51,140 nucleotides of DNA from Candidatus Bipolaricaulota bacterium (GCA_030606565.1 JAUWGE010000011.1:1-51140), one strand, 5' to 3'; shown: positions 7,416 to 17,210, counted from the stretch's first letter. Notes: generated by a model not told the origin, from the sequence alone. Made by a program: numbers and translations.

Positions 7416-8731
7416 AACCGGTCGTTATCATCGGGGGTGGTGCAGCTGGGATCGCCGCTGCCTGCACCCTCGCCGAACGAGGGAAGAGGATCCTTATCCT
7501 TGAACGGGCTCCACACCTGGGCGGGCGCGCCGCCTCGTTCTTCCATCACCGCATGAGGCAAGAAGTTGACTATGGGTACCACATCCTCATGCGCTGCTGT
7601 ACGGAGACGATCGACTTCTTGCGTCAGCTTGGGATGGAGAGGTCTGTTTCCTTTCAAGAGCGTCTGGCAATCCCGATCGCTTGTGGATCGAAGCGGTCCC
7701 TCCTTTCCTCAGCGCACCTCCCCGGCCCGCTTCACCTTGTACCGAGCTTGATGAGATACCGCCCGTTATCCTACAGGGAGCGGATCGCCGTGCTGCGTAC
7801 CGGTCTTTTCCTCTTCTTGCATCAGTTGCCTGAAGATAAGATATTTGCCGAGTGGCTGCAAAACCACGGACAGGGGCACAGGGCGATCGCGCAGTTGTGG
7901 GATCCGATCTGTATTGCCACGCTGAACGAGCGTGTGGAGTCGGTGAGTGCCCGTGCCGCTAGGATGATCTTCAAGAAGGGGTTTTTAAAGCCGCATGGAG
8001 CTGACATGGGGCTCTTCACGGTTCCTCTCTCGCACCTCTTTTCTCGTGCGATTTCCTTCCTCGCTGAGCGGGGAGGAGAAGTCCTATTAAATGCACAAGT
8101 TGCGCAGATTCTTATCGAGAAGGGGGCGGCACGCGGGGTGAAGCTCGTAAGCGGGGAGAGGATCGACTCTGACTGCGTCATTGCTGCAGTTCCACCGTAC
8201 GATCTTCTTCCCCTCCTCCCACGAGCGGTAGTCGAGAAGGGGTACTTCGCCGGGATGAAAGAGATTCGCTTCTCGCCGATCGTCAATCTTCACCTGTGGT
8301 TTGACTGTCCCGTGATGGAGGAGCCGTTTTGGGTTGTGATCGATTCTCCGGTGCAGGCGATCTTTGAGGTAAGCCGTATTCAGGGCAAAGAGGGACCCAC
8401 TCATGTCGTCCTTTCCCAGAGTGCGGCGTGGGAGTGGATCGACCTTCCGGTCACAACGATCAGGGAGCGTCTTCTTTCTGCACTTTCCAGCCTCCTTCCG
8501 GGGGTCCGCAGGGCCCGTCTCCTCGATCACTTAGTGATCAAGAGCGCTCGTGCCACTTTCATCCCTGCTCCCGAGTCCGAGAGTCTGCGCCCAGGGGTGA
8601 AGACCCCGATCGAGGGACTCCTCCTCGCTGGCGACTACACCGCAACAACATGGCCGTCCACGATCGAAGGGGCAGTGCGCTCGGGGAGGAACGCGGCGCT
8701 GAACTCAGCAGGGCGTAAAGATCAGGGCTGA
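7412..8731 (+). CDS. FAD-dependent oxidoreductase, HpnE/phytoene desaturase family
   Basis: 439-residue flavin enzyme. The N-terminal VVIIGGGAAGIAAACTLAER is the Rossmann FAD-binding motif (GGGAAG), followed by LERAPHLGGRAASF. The C-terminal LLLAGDYTATTWPSTIEGAV is the second flavin motif and is typical of HpnE/carotene desaturase proteins. It is translated from the overlapping ATGA of the upstream synthase, so both act in one pathway, probably removing the hydroxyl of hydroxysqualene (HpnE) or desaturating phytoene. Which of the two cannot be settled from sequence alone. Confidence 0.86.
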   Translation: MKPVVIIGGGAAGIAAACTLAERGKRILILERAPHLGGRAASFFHHRMRQEVDYGYHILMRCCTETIDFLRQLGMERSVSFQERLAIPIACGSKRSLLSSAHLPGPLHLVPSLMRYRPLSYRERIAVLRTGLFLFLHQLPEDKIFAEWLQNHGQGHRAIAQLWDPICIATLNERVESVSARAARMIFKKGFLKPHGADMGLFTVPLSHLFSRAISFLAERGGEVLLNAQVAQILIEKGAARGVKLVSGERIDSDCVIAAVPPYDLLPLLPRAVVEKGYFAGMKEIRFSPIVNLHLWFDCPVMEEPFWVVIDSPVQAIFEVSRIQGKEGPTHVVLSQSAAWEWIDLPVTTIRERLLSALSSLLPGVRRARLLDHLVIKSARATFIPAPESESLRPGVKTPIEGLLLAGDYTATTWPSTIEGAVRSGRNAALNSAGRKDQG

Positions 8732-8762
8732 CCGCACCCAGGAAGCGATTCCCTTGGATCGC

Positions 8763-9155
8763 TCACCCTTCAGGAAGTACCGTAATGGTCCTGGTTGTCC
8801 CTGCCGCAGGTATTCCTGCCTTTCGTCCTTCTGTATATATGAGCCCGAGCTGCACCTCATAGGTCCCAGGTTCGACAAAGGTGTGTTCGACCGTCATCCC
8901 AGACCCCGCAGCACTGCCGTCATCGAAGTCCCATCCATAGCTGAACATCCCCTCAGGGGGTGGGCTCATCCCCTCAGCAAAAGAGCAAGAGGCGTCGAAG
9001 GAGACGGTCAACGGATCGTAACCTATGGTGGGATCAGCCTCGATGCAGGCAAACGGAGTATATGGGGACGGACTCTCGCACCCAAAGAGGAAGAGCAGGG
9101 CGAAGAGTCCCCCTACCATCACTAAGCGCATTGCACTTTTAGATATTCTACTCAT
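8763..9155 (-). CDS. PKD-domain lipoprotein
   Basis: 130-residue exported protein. The signal peptide MSRISKSAMRLVMVGGLFAL continues into a hydrophobic stretch and a lipobox LFGC, so it should be lipid-anchored. The rest is a single PKD domain: ADPTIGYDPLTVSFDASCS, then YGWDFDDGS and VEHTFVEPGTYEVQL. I chose the ATG at 9155 because a GGGAGGTGGGAG lies just upstream; the longer frame to 9233 has no such site. PKD domains usually mediate protein or sugar contacts on the cell surface; the function here is unknown. Confidence 0.8.
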   Translation of the reverse strand: MSRISKSAMRLVMVGGLFALLFLFGCESPSPYTPFACIEADPTIGYDPLTVSFDASCSFAEGMSPPPEGMFSYGWDFDDGSAAGSGMTVEHTFVEPGTYEVQLGLIYTEGRKAGIPAAGTTRTITVLPEG

Positions 9156-9252
9156 TTTATCTACTCCCACCTCCCGTAAACATCGGCAGGATAAGGACCG
9201 TTTAGTTCCCCGTACTGGCTCAAAAAGCACCATAGCCGTTACTAGGCCCTAC

Positions 9253-9625
9253 TTACCGCAGGATGGCCATCGTTTTGATGTCCGACTGCCAGATCAGTTT
9301 GGGCACACCCATTTCCTTCTCGTATACGTAGGCTTTATACAGATAGGTCCCGTTCGCCAATTGCTCCCCACCAAAGTTTGTTCCATCCCAGGGTACGCAG
9401 TCGGCATCTTCCTCATACGGCTGGGCCACCTGCTGGCTTGATAGGTTATAGATCTTGATGACAACGCTATCAAAATCGTGAGGCGTGGGGTAGTAGACCA
9501 GATAGAACGTGGTCTGTGTTACCAACGGATTCGGGGCATTGTACACATCCGTGACAGTGGCCGCTGATGCTATCATGCCACAGACCAGGACTCCTAAGTA
9601 CTGCAACTGCGATTGTCCTGCTCAT
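9253..9625 (-). pseudogene. Exported FlgD-Ig-like protein with an apparent frameshift in the signal peptide
   Basis: The main frame (to 9253) encodes VTDVYNAPNPLVTQTTFYLV followed by a fold like the FlgD-Ig or gliding-motility C-terminal domain, ending in GEQLANGTYLYKAYVYEKE. In frame it can only start at a weak TTG (9606). A better start, ATG at 9625, follows GAGGAGGTGAAATAGA and reads MSRTIAVAV, but in another frame; removing one base between 9606 and 9625 would join it to LGVLVCGMIASAATVTD and give a normal signal peptide. Either a real one-base insertion or a sequencing error. Function unknown; possibly a surface or secretion-sorted protein. Confidence 0.6.
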
Positions 9626-9839
9626 TCTATTTCACCTCCTCTCCGGATTTACAACTCATGCGTCGAGATTACATTGCATTCTAACCCGGTACCATGATTG
9701 TGTCAAACTTCGCATCGCTCCACCAAAAGAGTATCGTGCTCCCTGCGGAGGAGGATCCGTTGCGAGATGAGATCGGCCGACGCATCTCCCCTTCTTGGAC
9801 CTCCTCTGCGCCGCAGCCGCCTAAGCGTCGTGTTTGCGA

Positions 9840-9867
9840 TTGCACCGGAAGAGCAAATGGGTATAAT
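9840..9867 (+). promoter_or_regulatory. Sigma-70-type promoter of the aconitase gene
   Basis: TTGCAC at 9840-9845 and TATAAT at 9862-9867, 16 bases apart, upstream of the TTG start at 9894. Transcription would begin near 9874, leaving a short leader containing the ribosome binding site GAGGTG at 9882. Confidence 0.65.
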
Positions 9868-9893
9868 CGCGGCGCATCTGCGAGGTGATTTAA

Positions 9894-11783
9894 TTGCCCG
9901 AAACAATGACGGAGAAGATCCTTTCACGACACGTGCGAGAAGGAGCTTTGGAGAAAGGCGCGGAGGTGGGCATCCGCATCGACCACTGCTTGACTCAAGA
10001 CTCCACAGGAACGATGGCCTGGCTTGAGTTCGAATCGCTCGGGCTGGAGCGGGTCAAGGCAGAGTTGGTTGTCTCTTATTGCGATCATACGTCCCTCGGG
10101 TTCAAGGGGGAGTCGACTGACGATCACATCTTCCTTCAGACGATCGCCTCTCACTACGGGGCAAAGTTCTCCAAGAATGGGAACGGGGTCTGCCACCAGC
10201 TTCACTACGAACGCTTTGCAATACCTGGTAAAACTCTCCTCGGCTCGGATTCCCACACTCCGACGGCCGGTGGATTAGGGATGCTCGGGATCGGCGCCGG
10301 AGGAATGGACGTGGCCGTGGCAGCAGGCGGGGGGCTGTTTCATCTTACAGTGCCTAAGGTGATGCAGATTGTTCTTACCGGGAAACTTCCCCCGGGGGTG
10401 GCGGCGAAGGACGTTGCTTTGGAGATTCTGCGGCGAATCTCGGTGAAAGGGGGTGTTGGCTACTTTATCGAGTTTGCTGGTCCTGGGGTGAAAACCCTCT
10501 CCGTTCCCCAGCGCGCGACAATCACCAACATGTGCACCGAAACAGGGGCGACCTCGTCGATCTTTCCCTCCGATGGGGTGACAGCGAAGTTCTTGAAGAT
10601 GCAAGGCCGCAAGAAGGATTGGGCAGAGCTTTCTCCGGATGATGGGGCTAACTACGATGAACCCCTTGAGATCGATCTTGCCGGCGTGAAGCCGCTTGTG
10701 GCGATGCCCGGTATGCCGGACAACGTCTATGAGATCGAGGAGGTTCTCGGCACGAAGATCGACCAGGTGTACATCGGCTCCTGCACCAATGGAAGCTACT
10801 ACGATATGAAGGTGGCCGCGGAGATGCTCAAGGGAAAGCACGTCTGCACCGACATCGACGTCATTGTCTCGCCGGGGTCGCGACAGGCCTGGGAGATGCT
10901 GATGGAGGACGGAAGCTTCCTAGCCCTCACCAAGGCCGGAGTCCGGATGATCGAGCCTGGTTGCAATGCGTGTATCGGGATCGGCTTTGTCCCCGGACAC
11001 GGACACTTGTCGCTGCGCACGGTGAACCGGAACTGGAAGGGTCGTGGCGGGAGCAAGTTCGGCAAGATTGCCCTGTGCAGTCCGCAAGTGGCAGCTGCCT
11101 CTGCTCTTGTTGGAAAGATCGCCGATCCCTGTGAGCTGCCCGGGGTCAAGGTCAAGGTGGATCACCTCACCGTCGATGATTACCTGATCCTCGAACCGGC
11201 TGGCGAGCGAGTGGAGATTCGCCGCGGACCGAACATCGTCCCGCTTGAGCCACAGAAGCCACTTTCTTCGGTTCTCGAAGGGGAGGTTTTAATCAAGCTC
11301 GGGGACGGGATATCGACCGACGCCATTCTCCCGGCCGGGCCACTCACCCAGCACCTGCGCTCAAACCTCCCTGAGATCGCCAAATTTACCTTCTACTACG
11401 AGGACAAGGACTTCGCGGCCCGTGCGCAAGAGAAGAACGGTGGGTTCATTGTTGGTGGGGATAACTATGGTCAGGGCTCCTCGCGCGAGCACGCCGCCCT
11501 TGCACCGTGGCAGCTTGGGATCAAGGCGGTATTTGCCAAGAGCTACGCTCGCATCCATCGAGCCAACCTGATCAATGTGGGAATCATCCCCTTCCTATGT
11601 GATACCGACCGCTTGGAAGTAGGGGACCAGTTGCACCTTGATGTTTCCAAGCTAAGTGGTGATTTGGTATTGATTAACAAGACAAAGGACGACAAGCTCA
11701 AGGTGCATCACGACCTCTCCCCGCGCGAAGTGGAGATGGTGAAAGCAGGGGGCCTTCTTGCCTACACTGCTCAGCAGAAGTGA
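9894..11783 (+). CDS. acn: Aconitate hydratase (aconitase)
   Basis: 629-residue iron-sulfur enzyme that interconverts citrate and isocitrate through cis-aconitate. The three cluster-binding cysteines are visible in IGSCTNG (Cys297) and GCNACIGIG (Cys357 and Cys360). The C-terminal swivel domain carries GDNYGQGSSREHAALAPWQL. Length and layout fit the shorter bacterial/archaeal-type aconitase with the usual domain order. I chose the TTG at 9894 because GAGGTG ends five bases before it; the ATG at 9906 is too far from any such site. It has its own promoter and terminator. With isocitrate dehydrogenase and ATP-citrate lyase downstream it supplies part of a reductive TCA cycle. Confidence 0.96.
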   Translation: MPETMTEKILSRHVREGALEKGAEVGIRIDHCLTQDSTGTMAWLEFESLGLERVKAELVVSYCDHTSLGFKGESTDDHIFLQTIASHYGAKFSKNGNGVCHQLHYERFAIPGKTLLGSDSHTPTAGGLGMLGIGAGGMDVAVAAGGGLFHLTVPKVMQIVLTGKLPPGVAAKDVALEILRRISVKGGVGYFIEFAGPGVKTLSVPQRATITNMCTETGATSSIFPSDGVTAKFLKMQGRKKDWAELSPDDGANYDEPLEIDLAGVKPLVAMPGMPDNVYEIEEVLGTKIDQVYIGSCTNGSYYDMKVAAEMLKGKHVCTDIDVIVSPGSRQAWEMLMEDGSFLALTKAGVRMIEPGCNACIGIGFVPGHGHLSLRTVNRNWKGRGGSKFGKIALCSPQVAAASALVGKIADPCELPGVKVKVDHLTVDDYLILEPAGERVEIRRGPNIVPLEPQKPLSSVLEGEVLIKLGDGISTDAILPAGPLTQHLRSNLPEIAKFTFYYEDKDFAARAQEKNGGFIVGGDNYGQGSSREHAALAPWQLGIKAVFAKSYARIHRANLINVGIIPFLCDTDRLEVGDQLHLDVSKLSGDLVLINKTKDDKLKVHHDLSPREVEMVKAGGLLAYTAQQK

Positions 11784-11816
11784 CAAACAGGAAACATTAA
11801 AGATTGGTGCATCAAG

Positions 11817-11849
11817 GCGCACTGCTGTTTTAATGCAGTGCGCTTTTTT
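11817..11849 (+). terminator. Rho-independent terminator of the aconitase gene
   Basis: Perfect 9-base stem GCGCACTGC (11817-11825) with GCAGTGCGC (11835-11843), nine-base loop, followed directly by TTTTTT. It separates the aconitase transcript from the IclR-led operon. Confidence 0.93.
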
Positions 11850-11915
11850 CTTCGTCCTTGACCCTTGAAATTGAGCGATCGGTCGGCTAGTCTTTACTCA
11901 CATAATGGGATTGTA

Positions 11916-11932
11916 TTCTCATAATACGAGAA
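11916..11932. promoter_or_regulatory. Candidate regulator operator (inverted repeat) upstream of the IclR gene
   Basis: TTCTC (11916-11920) and GAGAA (11928-11932) form an inverted repeat around seven A+T-rich bases, 13 bases before the GTG start at 11945. IclR-family proteins often bind short palindromes near their own promoters. The arms are short, so this is a suggestion only. Confidence 0.35.
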
Positions 11933-11944
11933 CAGCGCCCAGAT

Positions 11945-12706
11945 GTGAGCACCATGAAAACGCTGGAAAAGTGCGTAAGAATCTTGACCCTGTTTGGTGA
12001 ACTAAACCCTTCTCTGAGTGTTGCCGACATCGCTTCGCGGCTCAGTCTTCCTAAAAGCACAGCCTACCGATACATCTCCGCCTTGAAGGTGCACGGCTTA
12101 ATCGAAGAAGACACAAAAGAGGGGGACTACCGTCTCGGTGCAAAGATCTTGGAGCTCGCACGAAGTGTCTCAGGAAGGCCTCTTCAACAGATCGCCCTCC
12201 CCTTGATGGAGCGACTGTCAGACAAAACAGGGGAGACTGTCATCCTCTCCACTCTGCGCAAGCAGGAGGGTATCTGTCTTGAGAAAGTGGAGGGACATCA
12301 TGCTCTGCGGGTTTCCCACGAGCGTGGTGCAACCTTCCCACTGCACGCCGGGGCCTCCGGAAAGGTTCTCTTGGCCTATCTTGATCCAAAGGAACAGGAC
12401 GAAATCATCAAACGAGTAGGACTTGCTAAGTTTTCCAAGACAACAATCACCAATCCCCATCTGTTGAAGGATGAACTTGCAAGTATTAAGGAGCAGGGTT
12501 TTGCCAGGAGTGATGGGGAGGTCATTCAGGGTACCTATGGAATTGGCGCTCCTATTTTCTCTCCGTCGGGAAATGCCATCGCTGCCCTGAGCATATCTGC
12601 ACCGAGCTACAGGTTGGAGGGGAAAAAGAGGAAAAGAACGATTCAGTTGGTGGTGGCGGCAGCCAAAGAGATCACGAATGTGCTTGAAGCACGCGGTGTG
12701 CAATAG
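11945..12706 (+). CDS. IclR-family transcriptional regulator
   Basis: 253-residue regulator. The N-terminal winged helix-turn-helix is visible in [20 protein letters not shown], and the C-terminal IclR effector domain in [20 protein letters not shown] and [18 protein letters not shown]. Start is GTG at 11945, or the ATG three codons later. It lies 32 bases upstream of icd and in the same direction as icd, aclB and aclA, and so probably controls these citrate-cycle genes, perhaps in response to a small organic acid. That role is inferred from position. Confidence 0.88.
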   Translation: MSTMKTLEKCVRILTLFGELNPSLSVADIASRLSLPKSTAYRYISALKVHGLIEEDTKEGDYRLGAKILELARSVSGRPLQQIALPLMERLSDKTGETVILSTLRKQEGICLEKVEGHHALRVSHERGATFPLHAGASGKVLLAYLDPKEQDEIIKRVGLAKFSKTTITNPHLLKDELASIKEQGFARSDGEVIQGTYGIGAPIFSPSGNAIAALSISAPSYRLEGKKRKRTIQLVVAAAKEITNVLEARGVQ

Positions 12707-12738
12707 AACTTAAAACAACGAGGAGGATCAAGCAAGCT

Positions 12739-14040
12739 ATGAACAGTGAGAGTTCCGAATCATCCAGGGATGGCAGCCCAATAACGATAACCGAGGAAGG
12801 GCTAAACGTCCCTGATCGTCCGGTTATCCCCTTCATCCAGGGGGACGGAATCGGTGTGGACATCACCCCTGTCATGCTGAAAGTTGTCGATGCCGCGGTC
12901 GATAGGGCCTACGCTGGAACGCGAAAGATCGAGTGGTTAAAGGTATGGGCCGGTGATGAGGCCATTGCCAAGTTCCACGGTGATAAGACCAAGGACGAGA
13001 TCAAGGCGATCCCCCCTGACGAGAGGCAGAAGCTTTACCTCCCTGAGGAGACAATCCAGGCGATCCGCAAGTACCTTGTCGCGATCAAAGGGCCACTCAC
13101 GACGCCCGTGGGAGGCGGGATTCGCAGTCTGAATGTGACGTTGCGCAAAGTTCTCGACCTGTACGCGTGTGTACGGCCCGTCCGCCATATCGGGACGCCG
13201 GCGCCAGTTAAGCGTCCACAAGACCTGGACGTTGTTTTCTTCCGTGAGAACACCGAGGACGTCTACGCCGGGATCGAGTGGCGGGCTGGAACCCCTGAAG
13301 CGGATAAGGTGATCAACTGGCTTGAGCAGGAGATGGGCGTTACGACCTTTCGCTTCACTAAGATGTGCGGCGTCGGCGTAAAGCCGATCAGCGAAGAGGG
13401 GTCAAAGCGCCTCATCCGTGCGGCGATCGACTATGCCATCAAAAACAATAGAAAATCGGTGACCCTTGCGCACAAGGGAAACATCATGAAGTTCACCGAG
13501 GGGGCATTCCGCGACTGGGGGTACGAGGTTGGCAAAGAGTATCCGCAGGTGATCACTGAAGAGGAGCTAAATGAGGTTTACTCTTCTAATGTGCCGGCGG
13601 ACAAGATCGTCCTCAAGGATAGGATCGCTGACCAGTTTTTCCAGCAGATGCTCCTGCGACCAAGAGAGTACGATGTGGTGGCAACTATGAACCTAAACGG
13701 TGACTACATGTCGGATGCAGCCGCGGCACAGGTGGGCGGCCTGGGAGTCGCCCCAGGTGCGAACATCAATTACAAGACGGGCTGTGCCGTCTTTGAGGCG
13801 ACCCATGGGACGGCCCCTAAGCACGCCGGGAAAGACAAGGTCAACCCAGGGAGCATCATCCTCTCCGCGGTTGAGATGCTCAAATACATGGGGTGGAACG
13901 AGGCTGCAGAGCTGATCCTCGCCGGGATCAAACGTGCGATCGAGTCCAAGCGAGTGACCTATGACCTGGAGCGCCAGATGGATGGGGCGACGCTCCTCTC
14001 CTGCTCCGCATTCGGTGAGGAAATCACTAACAACCTTTAA
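12739..14040 (+). CDS. icd: Isocitrate dehydrogenase, probably NADP-dependent
   Basis: 433-residue decarboxylating dehydrogenase linking isocitrate and 2-oxoglutarate. The active-site region [20 protein letters not shown] and [15 protein letters not shown] match the bacterial homodimeric Icd. The coenzyme loop reads [20 protein letters not shown]-specific Icd of E. coli has Lys-Tyr at the two discriminating positions, and here Lys-His, so NADP is more likely than NAD. AGGAGG lies 12 bases before the ATG. Located between the IclR gene and the two ATP-citrate lyase genes, it would run in the reductive, carboxylating direction if the reductive TCA cycle operates. Confidence 0.95.
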   Translation: MNSESSESSRDGSPITITEEGLNVPDRPVIPFIQGDGIGVDITPVMLKVVDAAVDRAYAGTRKIEWLKVWAGDEAIAKFHGDKTKDEIKAIPPDERQKLYLPEETIQAIRKYLVAIKGPLTTPVGGGIRSLNVTLRKVLDLYACVRPVRHIGTPAPVKRPQDLDVVFFRENTEDVYAGIEWRAGTPEADKVINWLEQEMGVTTFRFTKMCGVGVKPISEEGSKRLIRAAIDYAIKNNRKSVTLAHKGNIMKFTEGAFRDWGYEVGKEYPQVITEEELNEVYSSNVPADKIVLKDRIADQFFQQMLLRPREYDVVATMNLNGDYMSDAAAAQVGGLGVAPGANINYKTGCAVFEATHGTAPKHAGKDKVNPGSIILSAVEMLKYMGWNEAAELILAGIKRAIESKRVTYDLERQMDGATLLSCSAFGEEITNNL

Positions 14041-14055
14041 AAGAGTGAGGTACTG

Positions 14056-15336
14056 ATGGCACAGAAAGGGATACGCGAATACGATGCGAAGCGTCTTCTT
14101 GCAAAGGCGGTTCCCCAGTACTCGGATGGCAAGCTTCGCTTCGATGGCAGATTGGTTCTTGTTTCGCCAGAGACCGACCTTGCGGCCTTAGCGGAGGAGG
14201 AACCGTGGTTAAAACAAGAAAAGCTGGTTGTGAAACCTGATCAACTCTTCGGAAAGCGGGGAAAGAATAAGCTGCTTCTCGTTAACGCAGACTTCGATAC
14301 AGTCAAGGCTTGGATCGATGAACGGATGAACAAGCAGGTCACGATAGAGCAGACAACAGGTGAGGCAACCGGAACCCTGGCCCACTTTTTGGTCGAGCCA
14401 TTCGTACCCCACGAGGAGGAGTACTACCTTGCTTTTACCTCCAAGCGCGATATGGATGTCATCCACTTCTCTCTCCATGGTGGGGTGGACATCGAAGAGG
14501 TCTGGGATACTGTTGTTACAATCGAGGTGCCGGTTACGGCTGACCCTGCGGGCATCGACGTCCTGTCGCACCTTCCTGACATCGCCAACAAGGAAGCCAT
14601 TGCCCAGTTCATCAAGGTGTTGTACACCATCTACTGCGACTACTACTTCGCCTATCTGGAGTTCAACCCCCTCGCCTTCTCTAACGGCGCGGTCGTTCCG
14701 CTGGACACGGTTGCCAAGTTGGACGACACGGCCGCCTTCCAGTGCGCAGAAAAGTGGGGGAAGATCGAGTTTCCCAAGGCGTTTGGCAGCACCGCTAGTA
14801 TGGAAGAGGCCTACATCGCCTCCCTGGACGAGAAGACCGGTGCATCGCTAAAGCTCACATTGCTTAATCCGAAGGGGCGCGTCTGGACCCTGGTCGCAGG
14901 CGGTGGTGCAAGCGTCATCTACGCGGACACGGTCGTTGACCTCGGCTACGGGAATGAGCTTGCCAATTACGGTGAGTACAGTGGGAACCCGACGACCGAG
15001 CTGACATACGAGTACACCAAGACGATCCTTGACCTTATGACGCGCAAGCCCGATCCGCAGGGGCGCCCCAAGTACCTCCTTATCGGAGGTGGCATCGCCA
15101 ACTTCACCGACGTGGCCAAGACCTTTACCGGGATCATCAAGGCGCTTGAGGAATACAAAGACAAGTTAAGGGAGAATCATGTGAAGATTTACGTGCGCCG
15201 CGGCGGTCCCAACTACAAGGAGGGCCTCGAGAACATGCGGCGACTCGGGGAACGGATCGGCGTGCCGCTCGAGGTATACGGCCCTGAGACCCACATGACG
15301 CGCATCGTTTCCCTGGCGCTTGAGGAGGCCCGATAG
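14056..15336 (+). CDS. aclB: ATP-citrate lyase beta (small) subunit
   Basis: 426-residue ATP-grasp subunit. With AclA it cleaves citrate, using ATP and CoA, into acetyl-CoA and oxaloacetate, the diagnostic step of the reductive TCA cycle. N-terminal GIREYDAKRLLAKAVPQY is the typical AclB start, and the C-terminal FTGIIKALEEYKDKLRENHV and YVRRGGPNYKEGL belong to the CoA-ligase part. Length is close to that of the Chlorobium and Aquificales two-gene enzyme. GTGAGG precedes the start. The stop shares one base with the GTG start of aclA, so the subunits are translated together. Confidence 0.93.
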   Translation: MAQKGIREYDAKRLLAKAVPQYSDGKLRFDGRLVLVSPETDLAALAEEEPWLKQEKLVVKPDQLFGKRGKNKLLLVNADFDTVKAWIDERMNKQVTIEQTTGEATGTLAHFLVEPFVPHEEEYYLAFTSKRDMDVIHFSLHGGVDIEEVWDTVVTIEVPVTADPAGIDVLSHLPDIANKEAIAQFIKVLYTIYCDYYFAYLEFNPLAFSNGAVVPLDTVAKLDDTAAFQCAEKWGKIEFPKAFGSTASMEEAYIASLDEKTGASLKLTLLNPKGRVWTLVAGGGASVIYADTVVDLGYGNELANYGEYSGNPTTELTYEYTKTILDLMTRKPDPQGRPKYLLIGGGIANFTDVAKTFTGIIKALEEYKDKLRENHVKIYVRRGGPNYKEGLENMRRLGERIGVPLEVYGPETHMTRIVSLALEEAR

Positions 15337-17183
15337 TGAAAGACTATGAACTTTTCAGCAAGGATACCAAGGCGTTCATCTACGGTGCGCAGACGCGCGC
15401 AGTGCAGCGGATGCTCGACTTTGATTTCATGTGTCGCAAGGATTCACCCAGCGTCGTGGCGATGATCACTCCGGAACGGGGAGGGTTTGAGAAGTTCTTC
15501 TGGGGGACCAAGGAGGTCCGCATCCCGCGTTTAACGAGCATCGCGGATGCCACAGCCCAGTATCCTGAGGCCGACGTGATGGTGAACTTCGCCTCGCAGC
15601 GCTCCGCGTACGATCTCACTGTGGAGGCCCTTGATACGGACACGATCCGCACCGTGGTTGTCATCGCGGAGGGCGTTCCGGAAAGGCGAGAGCGAAAACT
15701 CGCCGCCATGGCCAAAGCAAAGGGTAAGTGGATCATCGGTCCAGCCACGGTCGGTGGGGTGAAGGCCGGAGCGTTCAAGATCGGAAACGCCGCCGGCACG
15801 ATGCAGAATATCCGTGAGGCAAAGCTCTATCGCCCAGGTTCAGTCGGCTTCGTCTCTGTTTCCGGAGGGCTCTCCAACGAGGGTTACAATGTTCTTGCCC
15901 GCAATACCGATGGGTTAAACGAGGGAATTGCCATCGGCGGGGATGCCTTCCCCGGCTCGACCTTGCTTGACCACCTGTTGCGCTATGAGAAAAACCCCGA
16001 CGTCAAGATGATGGTCTGTCTTGGAGAGTTGGGAGGCACCGCGGAGTACGAGATCGCCGATGCAGTCAAGGATGGTCGGCTGACCAAGCCCCTGGTCATG
16101 TGGGTCACGGGGACCTGCGCCAAGGTCCTCCCAGGGCAGGTCCAGTTTGGTCATGCCGGTGCCAAGGCCGATTCCACAGCGGAGACGGCGGATGCCAAGA
16201 ATGATGCCCTGCGGGAAGCGGGCGTGATCGTGCCAAACTCGTTCGACGACTATCACGAAAAGATCAAGGAGACTTACGAGCGGCTCGTCAGTGAAGGAAC
16301 AATTACCCCCGCCGAGGAGTTCGAGTCTCCGAACATTCCGATAGATTATGCACAGGCGGTGGCAGAGGGTCTCGTTCGCAAACCGACCAACTTCATCTCA
16401 ACGATCTGCGATGAGTCGGGCGAGGTGCACAACTACTGCGGTGTCCCTATCGACGAAGTGATCGGGAAGAACTACGGGATCGGTGGTGTGATCGGGCTCC
16501 TGTGGTTCAAGAAGGATATCCCGACCTACGCGCGGGAGTTCATGGAGATGGTCCTGCAAATCATTGCCGACCACGGTCCTGCCGTCTCTGGGGCCCACAA
16601 CACGATCATTGCCGCTCGCGCCGGCAAGGATCTGATCAGCTCGCTTGTAAGCGGCCTTTTGACCATCGGGCCGCGCTTCGGCGGTGCGGTCAACGGTGCG
16701 GCAGAGCATTTTCTCTACGGGTTGCGCAGCAACATGGCACCGCGTGAGTTCGTGGCCCACATGAAGTTAAAGAACGTCCGCATCCAGGGGATCGGGCACC
16801 GCCTGCACACGGTGGAAAACCCTGACAAACGCGTCGAGTTGATGATCGGCTACGCTAAGGCGCACTTCCACAAGACGGAACTGTTGGATTATGCGCAGTC
16901 AGTGGAGCAAGTCACTACGCAGAAGAAGAACAACCTGATCCTTAATGTCGACGGATGCATCGGCGTGCTCTTAGTCGACCTATTGAAGGAACTCAAGTTT
17001 TCCGATCCCGAAATCGACGAGATGATCGATGCCGGACTGTTCAACGCCCTGTTCGTCCTTGGCCGTTCGATCGGCTTCATGGGCCACTACTTCGATCAAA
17101 AGCGGTTAAAGTCAGGACTCTATCGCCACCCGCTCGACGACATCCTCTACGACGTACCAGAGCGGCCGGAGAAGGTGGGGTAG
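15336..17183 (+). CDS. aclA: ATP-citrate lyase alpha (large) subunit with citrate-synthase domain
   Basis: 615-residue catalytic subunit. The N-terminal half is a succinyl-CoA-synthetase-alpha-like domain whose phosphorylated histidine lies in QFGHAGAKAD (His273). The C-terminal half (about 350-610) is a citrate-synthase-like lyase domain with VSGAHNTIIAA and QGIGHRLHTVENPDKR. Start is GTG at 15336, preceded by TTGAGGAGG, overlapping aclB by one base. The last ~46 codons (17040-17176) are repeated almost exactly at 28680-28817, on the far side of the sugar island, which suggests that foreign DNA integrated here and regenerated the gene end. The reading frame itself is intact. Confidence 0.94.
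   Translation: MKDYELFSKDTKAFIYGAQTRAVQRMLDFDFMCRKDSPSVVAMITPERGGFEKFFWGTKEVRIPRLTSIADATAQYPEADVMVNFASQRSAYDLTVEALDTDTIRTVVVIAEGVPERRERKLAAMAKAKGKWIIGPATVGGVKAGAFKIGNAAGTMQNIREAKLYRPGSVGFVSVSGGLSNEGYNVLARNTDGLNEGIAIGGDAFPGSTLLDHLLRYEKNPDVKMMVCLGELGGTAEYEIADAVKDGRLTKPLVMWVTGTCAKVLPGQVQFGHAGAKADSTAETADAKNDALREAGVIVPNSFDDYHEKIKETYERLVSEGTITPAEEFESPNIPIDYAQAVAEGLVRKPTNFISTICDESGEVHNYCGVPIDEVIGKNYGIGGVIGLLWFKKDIPTYAREFMEMVLQIIADHGPAVSGAHNTIIAARAGKDLISSLVSGLLTIGPRFGGAVNGAAEHFLYGLRSNMAPREFVAHMKLKNVRIQGIGHRLHTVENPDKRVELMIGYAKAHFHKTELLDYAQSVEQVTTQKKNNLILNVDGCIGVLLVDLLKELKFSDPEIDEMIDAGLFNALFVLGRSIGFMGHYFDQKRLKSGLYRHPLDDILYDVPERPEKVG
17040..17176 (+). repeat. aclA 3'-end direct repeat, left copy (candidate attachment site)
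   Basis: 137 bases of the aclA 3' coding end, beginning TTCAACGCCCTG, which recur at 28680-28817 with one extra A and no substitutions that I can find. The alignment continues without gaps through the 3' untranslated part, which is diverged, into the terminator hairpin core. The two copies bound an ~11.6-kb block of sugar genes. Confidence 0.9.
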
Positions 17184-17210
17184 CAGCAAGCATTCAGCAC
17201 GTAACTCTGA

